Positions 7,420 to 10,412 of a DNA stretch of 10,412 nucleotides are shown here, one piece after another (positions within the stretch are counted from its first letter, which is position 1; every line of letters begins with the position of its first letter). The stretch comes from an uncultured Oscillospiraceae bacterium. GTDB taxonomy: Bacteria > Bacillota > Clostridia > Oscillospirales > Ruminococcaceae. The stretch is from the NCBI GenBank assembly GCA_934454435.1, contig CAKSGA010000086.1:1-10412 (forward strand), written 5' to 3'. The translations under genes and the position numbers were made by a program. The notes under the pieces were generated by a model. That model saw only the letters and a program-made list of their open reading frames with translations, was not told where the DNA came from and ran no database searches.

Positions 7420-7809
7420 ATGAAAACAGAAGAACTTGAAGCTAAGATACGCCGCACGAAGCGGCTTGACATGGAGCTCATCAGTGAAAATTCGCCGCCC
7501 AGTTTCTCGATATATCTCCAGGATCTGCTGAAAGAATCCGGCACGAAGCGTTCGGAGCTGATCAAAGCGCTGAATGTTGACCGGAACTACGGCTATCAGA
7601 TGATAAACGGCACCAGGGTCCCGACCCGGGTGCAGATACTCCGCATAGCGCTGTATATCAAGCTGGATCTGAAACGAACTCAGCGTCTGCTGAATCTCGC
7701 TGGTCGGGAAGCGCTGTATGTCCGCCGTCCGGAGGACGCAAAGACAGTCCACTGCCTTGAGCACCCACGGGACTTCAAATCCGCCTGCGAATTCATCTGG
7801 GGCGAATAG
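7420..7809 (+). CDS. small XRE-type helix-turn-helix protein, probable partner of the kinase
   Basis: ATG at 7420 is preceded by AAGGGGG, which overlaps the kinase stop codon (TAAGGGGG), so the two genes are co-transcribed and probably coupled. The product has 129 residues. Residues about 29-95 form a cro/C1-like domain: SIYLQDLLKESGTKRSEL, the recognition segment NVDRNYGYQMINGTRVPTR, then a helix ending RTQRLLNLAGREALY. The N-terminal 28 residues are charged and contain Thr and Ser residues that could be phosphorylated. The C-terminus (about 100-129) is unlike typical XRE proteins and may be an interaction tail. A kinase-controlled DNA-binding protein is inferred from gene order only. No clear terminator follows before the tRNA promoter. 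Confidence 0.82.
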   Translation: MKTEELEAKIRRTKRLDMELISENSPPSFSIYLQDLLKESGTKRSELIKALNVDRNYGYQMINGTRVPTRVQILRIALYIKLDLKRTQRLLNLAGREALYVRRPEDAKTVHCLEHPRDFKSACEFIWGE

Positions 7810-7936
7810 CACTCTGTGAGCCAGCTCTCTTCAGAATAACCATATCTGCGACTGCTTTTTCTCTCAACTTATGGTCAACCGATTTACACTGATCGTGGTC
7901 TGTCATACAGTTATGAAGAAATTTCAAAAAAAGTAC

Positions 7937-7965
7937 TTGACAAACCGGAAGCTGTGTGATATAAT
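7937..7965 (+). promoter_or_regulatory. consensus promoter of tRNA-Pro
   Basis: TTGACA (7937-7942), a 17-base spacer, then TATAAT (7960-7965): a perfect sigma-A promoter. The expected start is near 7972, about 19 bases before the mature tRNA 5' end. Confidence 0.92.
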
Positions 7966-7990
7966 ATATAAGTCGATTAAGGATGTACAT

Positions 7991-8067
7991 CGAGATGTGG
8001 CTCAGTTTGGTAGAGCGCTGCGTTCGGGACGCAGAGGTCGCAGGTTCGAATCCTGTCATCTCGACCA
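7991..8067 (+). tRNA. tRNA-Pro (anticodon CGG)
   Basis: A complete 77-base cloverleaf is visible. The acceptor stem pairs CGAGATG with CATCTCG, and the D stem pairs GCTC with GAGC. The anticodon stem CTGCG/CGCAG encloses the loop TTCGGGA, with anticodon CGG at 8025-8027. The variable loop is AGGTC, the T stem is GCAGG/CCTGT around TTCGAAT, the discriminator is A and the CCA end is encoded. It reads CCG proline codons. The integrase of a mobile element lies just beyond its 3' end, so this gene is the probable integration target, still intact after insertion. Confidence 0.97.
8043..8067 (+). other. putative attachment site core (att) at the tRNA-Pro 3' end
   Basis: The T arm and acceptor 3' end of the tRNA is the standard core for tRNA-targeting tyrosine integrases, and the integrase gene ends 135 bases away. 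The second copy that would mark the other end of the element is not in this window, so the exact core and the element length are unproven. Confidence 0.55.
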
Positions 8068-8127
8068 TTTCAAATGGCTCTGTTAATGGGTTTAGCGGAA
8101 CCGAAATATCAGACAGTTGAGATTTTT

Positions 8128-8145
8128 GTCTACAACGGTCTACAA
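8128..8145 (+). repeat. direct repeat GTCTACAA x2, putative integrase arm-type sites
   Basis: GTCTACAA occurs at 8128-8135 and 8138-8145, spaced exactly 10 bases apart (one helical turn). It lies between the putative attachment core and the integrase gene. Tn916-family and lambda-type integrases bind such short direct repeats near element ends through their N-terminal domain. The assignment rests on position and periodicity. Confidence 0.5.
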
Positions 8146-8154
8146 TTTATCGTT

Positions 8155-8190
8155 AAGGTGTGTTGTGCTAGAACACACCTTTTCTTTTTT
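8155..8190 (+). terminator. strong intrinsic terminator facing rightward, stops tRNA-Pro transcription
   Basis: A perfect 10-bp stem AAGGTGTGTT (8155-8164) / AACACACCTT (8172-8181) with a 7-base loop is followed by TTCTTTTTT on the plus strand. The minus-strand side is followed by AACG rather than a T-run, so it acts mainly on rightward transcripts. It sits inside the element, between the tRNA and the convergent integrase gene. Confidence 0.9.
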
Positions 8191-8202
8191 GCAAACCGTT
8201 TT

Positions 8203-9447
8203 TCAGAGTGAGAATGTACCAGTCATCGCGTCAGCAAGAATATGCTGGCGATTTTTGGATATATGCGTGTAAATGTTGCTTGTGGTTTCTATATCCGCAT
8301 GACGCAGCCAGACCTTGATTTTCTCAATGTCCCAGCCTTTGTCAAAGCAGATGCTTGCCGTACTGTGCCTCAGATCATGAAAGCGCATTTCAGGCAGCCC
8401 GTGACGCTTTAATGCTCTTTGGAACGAAACGGTAATCGCGTCCGGACGGAACAGATGTCCATCGTCCCATGTAAACACATAGTCGCTTTCATAATAACCG
8501 TTGCCGCATATCTCTCTGTTCCTCTCCTGTCTGGCGTGAATGTCCAGCAAAAGTTCTCTCGCCTCGGGGAGCAGTTCAAAGGTGTTGCGGCTGTTTTCTG
8601 TTTTGGTGCTGTCCTGGTATACTATTGACTTGTGCTTGACAACGGTATGGTTGATTTCGATAGTGTTTTTCTCAAAGTCAACCGCACTCCATTTTATTCC
8701 CAGCACCTCGCTTTTCCGCAAGCCATAGAGCAGCGCTATGAATACAATCGGCTGAATCCATTCACCTCTCAGCTTATGAAGCATATCGTTAGCTTCTTCT
8801 GCTGTCATGTACACATTCTTGGTAGAATCGCTTTCAGTTTTTGGCTTTCTGGGTATCGGTACTTTTTCAGCAGGATTGCGTAATATGTACTCATAAATTA
8901 CCGCCTCGTTAAGAACAGCCTTGATTAGCTGAGCATGGCTTCTCAATGAACGATTTCCCAGACCGCCTTTTTTCCTGTCAAGACGTCCTCCCGAAAACTT
9001 GTATTCGTAGTAGTCCGCAAAATGACGCGGCTTTAATTCGGCAAGCGTGAGATTAAGCTCATTGAAATACGGGATAATGTGCCTCCGGGCATACACCTCA
9101 TATCCTTCCCATGTGATGAGTTGGATTTTGTTCTTCTTTCGTTCCAGCCAATCAGTAAGGTAGTCTGTAAAAAGTACCTGACCTCCACTTGCGTAGTTCG
9201 GCTGAGAGCTGTACGAATCTGGGTCAGCTAATATTCTATTCTCTTCCAGCTCGTACTTTTTGAGGTTATCGTAGAGCATTTTTTCAGCGGTTCTTTTGTT
9301 TTTCGCCGTTGACGGCAAAGACGTGGATATCCAGCGTTTTTTCTTTTGGCTTAAATCGGTAATGTTCTTTTCTGGATATAAAGCTGCGCTTAGTCCATAC
9401 AGAACCATTACCCAATAGTTATGCTTTTCATAAAGTGATCCGGTCAC
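8203..9447 (-). CDS. int: tyrosine recombinase / integrase (Tn916-like)
   Basis: I chose the GTG at 9447 rather than the ATG at 9483 because AAGGAGG lies 8 bases upstream (9456-9462). The product is then 414 residues, near the usual length for Tn916/Tn1549-like integrases. An N-terminal arm-binding domain (about 1-80) precedes a SAM-like core-binding domain (about 90-195: FTDYLTDWLERKK to NEAVIYEYILRNP) and the catalytic domain. The active-site set is complete: R244 (GLRKSEV), K282 (STKTEN), H357 and R360 (FHDLRHS), H383 (WLRHAD) and nucleophile Y393 (SNIYTHIS). It should integrate and, with the excisionase, excise the element at the adjacent tRNA-Pro. Its start overlaps the 3' end of xis by 20 bases, so translation is coupled. 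No terminator on the coding strand separates it from the tRNA. Confidence 0.93.
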   Translation of the reverse strand: MTGSLYEKHNYWVMVLYGLSAALYPEKNITDLSQKKKRWISTSLPSTAKNKRTAEKMLYDNLKKYELEENRILADPDSYSSQPNYASGGQVLFTDYLTDWLERKKNKIQLITWEGYEVYARRHIIPYFNELNLTLAELKPRHFADYYEYKFSGGRLDRKKGGLGNRSLRSHAQLIKAVLNEAVIYEYILRNPAEKVPIPRKPKTESDSTKNVYMTAEEANDMLHKLRGEWIQPIVFIALLYGLRKSEVLGIKWSAVDFEKNTIEINHTVVKHKSIVYQDSTKTENSRNTFELLPEARELLLDIHARQERNREICGNGYYESDYVFTWDDGHLFRPDAITVSFQRALKRHGLPEMRFHDLRHSTASICFDKGWDIEKIKVWLRHADIETTSNIYTHISKNRQHILADAMTGTFSL

Positions 9448-9739
9448 TGTGCTGTCCTCCTTTAAGACCGTCCACCCTTTCATCTAACATCTTTATTATA
9501 CCACTTTCGCCTTGAAATTTCAATACACTAAAGTCGTAAATCTGATTTTTTTCTATTTGACTATTGACGTATTCTATCACATAGATCTTAGGAATTCGGT
9601 ATTTCCTTCCAATGACCAAGTGCTTGATTTTATTTTCAGTAACCAATTTATATGCTGAATATTTTGAAATGTTCAGCATTTCCATCAGCTGTGAAATCTC
9701 AACAATATCAGGGTAATCTTTAAAAATATCAGATGACAA
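9428..9739 (-). CDS. xis: excisionase-like DNA-binding protein (HTH_17/MerR-like fold)
   Basis: The start is TTG at 9739, with AAAGGGG about 9 bases upstream and no in-frame ATG before residue 19. The 103-residue product contains one winged-helix domain at about 13-58: VEISQLMEMLNISKYSAYKLVTENKIKHLVIGRKYRIPKIYVIEYVN. This is the classic pattern of excisionase-family proteins that bend DNA at element ends and direct the integrase toward excision. The tail after residue 65 is charged and may contact the integrase. The gene overlaps int by 20 bases and begins about 25 bases after a strong terminator, so its expression should depend on read-through or on a promoter not seen here. A non-ATG start also suggests low output. 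Confidence 0.82.
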   Translation of the reverse strand: MSSDIFKDYPDIVEISQLMEMLNISKYSAYKLVTENKIKHLVIGRKYRIPKIYVIEYVNSQIEKNQIYDFSVLKFQGESGIIKMLDERVDGLKGGQHSDRITL

Positions 9740-9763
9740 GGTAGAAAGCCCCTTTCATTATTC

Positions 9764-9803
9764 TATAAAAAGCCGTGGTTCAGTATTTTAGAGCCACGGC
9801 TTT
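9764..9803 (-). terminator. intrinsic terminator just upstream of xis
   Basis: On the minus strand AAAGCCGTGG (9803-9794), a 15-base loop, then CCACGGCTTT (9778-9769) followed by TTATAG form a 10-bp stem with a five-T run. The opposite strand has a weaker T-run (TTTC). It ends 25 bases before the xis start codon, between the leftward promoter at about 10236 and xis. Confidence 0.82.
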
Positions 9804-10224
9804 CAATTTCTGATACGCTTTCAGAGCAGACTCAGGTAGTTACGCATCCTGACATGGGACTTTCACCCCTGCCCATTCCTGTGGGACAAGCCGTCGCCGG
9901 AAGTATCATTATGCTATCTTGCTCCGCGCTCGTTTCTTATAGAGGTCCTTGTGCGTTCAAGGCTCTGGCTTGACTGCCGGCAGGTGGCAGAGTATCTGTT
10001 ATTCTCGCGCATATGTAAAGGTGGTCACGGATAATGAGATACCCCGTCAGATCGGTAGCAGAAATTTCTTCGCACGTCTTTGAGTTTGATAGGTTTTGTA
10101 TCTGCTCTGGTATTCTGTTGTCAAAGAACTGTCCGGGAATCAAGTGGCAGTTTGTTTCCGGATAATGAAATTAGTCCAACTCTCCGAAAGGGAGCTTTTT
10201 TGTTTCTGCCGCTTATTTTTCCCT
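9765..10224 (-). ncRNA. candidate structured leader/non-coding RNA upstream of xis-int
   Basis: A leftward transcript from the extended -10 promoter (start near 10224) to the terminator at 9764-9803 would be about 460 nt. The minus strand holds many short perfect hairpins: CCUUG/CAAGG at about 9962-9947, CUCUG/CAGAG at 9993-9964 enclosing the palindrome CUGCCGGCAG, GGGG/UCCC at 9870-9857, UCAGG/CCUGA at 9853-9833, and CUGA/UCAG near 9824-9810. No convincing protein gene fits: the longest minus-strand frame (stop near 9937) has only a TTG start without a good ribosome site. I do not recognise an Rfam family. It could be an attenuator for xis-int, a stand-alone large RNA or a regulatory antisense RNA. 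The hairpins were found by eye, not by folding. Confidence 0.5.
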
Positions 10225-10230
10225 GTATCT

Positions 10231-10239
10231 ATTATAGCA
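10231..10239 (-). promoter_or_regulatory. extended -10 promoter directed toward the leader RNA and xis-int
   Basis: Minus strand TGCTATAAT is a perfect extended -10 element (TGN plus TATAAT). The -35 position at 17 bases (TACAAA, 10259-10254) is poor, as is common for extended -10 promoters. It overlaps the inverted repeat at 10257-10275, so a bound repressor would block it. Confidence 0.72.
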
Positions 10240-10256
10240 TATAATTCCGCAATTTT

Positions 10257-10285
10257 GTATGACAAAATGTCATACGAATATGACA
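10257..10285. promoter_or_regulatory. operator: GTATGACA inverted repeat plus a third half-site
   Basis: GTATGACA (10257-10264), AAA, TGTCATAC (10268-10275) is a perfect 19-base dyad. A further TATGACA half-site follows at 10279-10285. It lies between divergent promoters, covering about -33 to -51 of the leftward start and just upstream of the -35 of the rightward one. It is most simply the binding site of the XRE regulator starting at 10348, repressing leftward transcription and possibly activating its own gene. Confidence 0.72.
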
Positions 10286-10294
10286 CATTGTGGG

Positions 10295-10323
10295 TTGAAA
10301 AATCATCGTAAATGTTATATACT
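10295..10323 (+). promoter_or_regulatory. promoter of the XRE regulator
   Basis: TTGAAA (10295-10300), a 17-base spacer, then TATACT (10318-10323) make a good sigma-A promoter. The start would be near 10330, giving a very short leader that includes GGGAGG (10335-10340) and the ATG at 10348. Confidence 0.8.
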
Positions 10324-10347
10324 AATCTCCGGAAGGGAGGTGTAAAC

Positions 10348-10412
10348 ATGGCGGTGTCTTATAAGAATAGGATTCGTTTCCTGCGAAAGAAACTTAAAAT
10401 GACCCAGGAACA
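10348..10412 (+). CDS. XRE-family transcriptional regulator (5' end only)
   Basis: ATG at 10348 has GGGAGG 7 bases upstream and its own promoter. Only 21 full codons are visible: MAVSYKNRIRFLRKKLKMTQE. The pattern IRFLRKKLKMTQEQ is the first helix and start of the second helix of a cro/C1-type HTH domain. It is divergent from xis-int and next to a dyad operator, so it is probably the master repressor of the element. The rest lies outside the window. Confidence 0.78.
   Translation, partial: MAVSYKNRIRFLRKKLKMTQE

Larger units (their letters stand above)
8068..10412. mobile_element. left end of a tRNA-Pro-integrated genetic element (ICE-like or prophage-like), right end outside window
   Basis: From the tRNA 3' end onward the gene set changes to integrase, excisionase, a structured intergenic leader and a divergent XRE regulator, an arrangement typical of Tn916/Tn1549-like conjugative elements and some phages. 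The integrase is transcribed outward, with its 3' end nearest the junction, as in Tn916. No conjugation, relaxase or phage structural gene is in view, so the type of element is open. It must be longer than 2.3 kb because no repeat of the tRNA end occurs before 10412. Confidence 0.8.

Noticed and set aside
7793..8068. Minus-strand frame whose product begins MVEMTGFEPATSASRTQRS
   Set aside because: This is the well-known false protein made by translating the antisense of a tRNA. It overlaps tRNA-Pro and its promoter.
7871..8086. Plus-strand frame of 71 codons spanning the tRNA promoter and tRNA
   Set aside because: It runs through the promoter and the whole tRNA, with no ribosome site; coincidental.
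9810..9910. Resemblance of the minus-strand GGGGUGAAAGUCCC segment to group II intron or HEARO (IscB omega RNA) motifs
   Set aside because: The match is a short common string. No reverse transcriptase, domain V hairpin or IscB/TnpB gene is visible nearby, so I do not assign a family without a covariance-model search.
9937..10167. Minus-strand frame of 68-76 codons within the leader (contains NCHLIPGQFFDNRIPEQ)
   Set aside because: Only a TTG start without a good ribosome site, the frame has no ATG, and it lies in hairpin-rich sequence. I kept it as part of the RNA candidate, but a conserved frame in relatives would reopen the question.
10172..10202. Possible plus-strand terminator (CTCC-GAAAG-GGAG followed by seven T)
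   Set aside because: The stem is only 4 bp and no plus-strand gene ends there. It may simply be a 5' hairpin of the leftward RNA.
1..10412. CRISPR arrays, insertion sequences, rRNA
   Set aside because: I looked for regularly spaced direct repeats, terminal inverted repeats with transposase frames, and rRNA motifs, and saw none.

Overview
The window looks like low-to-mid GC Firmicutes DNA, most likely a gut or rumen Ruminococcus-like Clostridium relative. This is inferred from consensus sigma-A promoters (TTGACA-17-TATAAT), strong AGGAGG ribosome binding sites, CxxC zinc-ribbon membrane proteins, a choloylglycine-hydrolase-family enzyme and a Tn916/Tn1549-like integrase module. No database search was possible, so the taxon is an inference.

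Bases 1 to about 8067 read as chromosome. On the minus strand, a two-gene operon (2576 to beyond base 1) encodes two membrane proteins, each with a cytoplasmic zinc ribbon, one transmembrane helix and an outside domain; one carries Rhs/YD-like repeats and the other a long Pro/Ala/Gln-rich stalk. They are joined by a TAATG stop-start overlap. Upstream lie a secreted putative beta-helix protein with its own promoter and terminator, a GNAT acetyltransferase, and a choloylglycine-hydrolase-family amidase with a complete N-terminal-cysteine active site. Divergent from these, on the plus strand, is a receptor-like Ser/Thr kinase (zinc ribbon, kinase, transmembrane helix, outside leucine-rich repeats). 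A small XRE-type DNA-binding protein follows 12 bases later. A tRNA-Pro(CGG) with a textbook promoter closes the chromosomal part.

From the 3' end of that tRNA to the end of the window is the left end of an integrated mobile element. In order it holds putative integrase arm-binding repeats, a strong terminator that serves the tRNA, a tyrosine integrase and an overlapping excisionase (both minus strand). About 600 bases without a convincing protein gene follow, and then the start of an XRE-type regulator on the plus strand, which runs off the window. The far end of the element is not visible.

The most unusual stretch is 9764-10285. An extended -10 promoter points left toward xis-int, but an intrinsic terminator just before the xis ribosome binding site would stop the transcript after about 460 nt. 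The intervening RNA can form many local hairpins. An inverted repeat (GTATGACA-AAA-TGTCATAC) overlaps the upstream part of this promoter and sits just upstream of the divergent regulator promoter. Together these look like a repressor-controlled switch plus an RNA-level gate (attenuator or stand-alone ncRNA) on excision.
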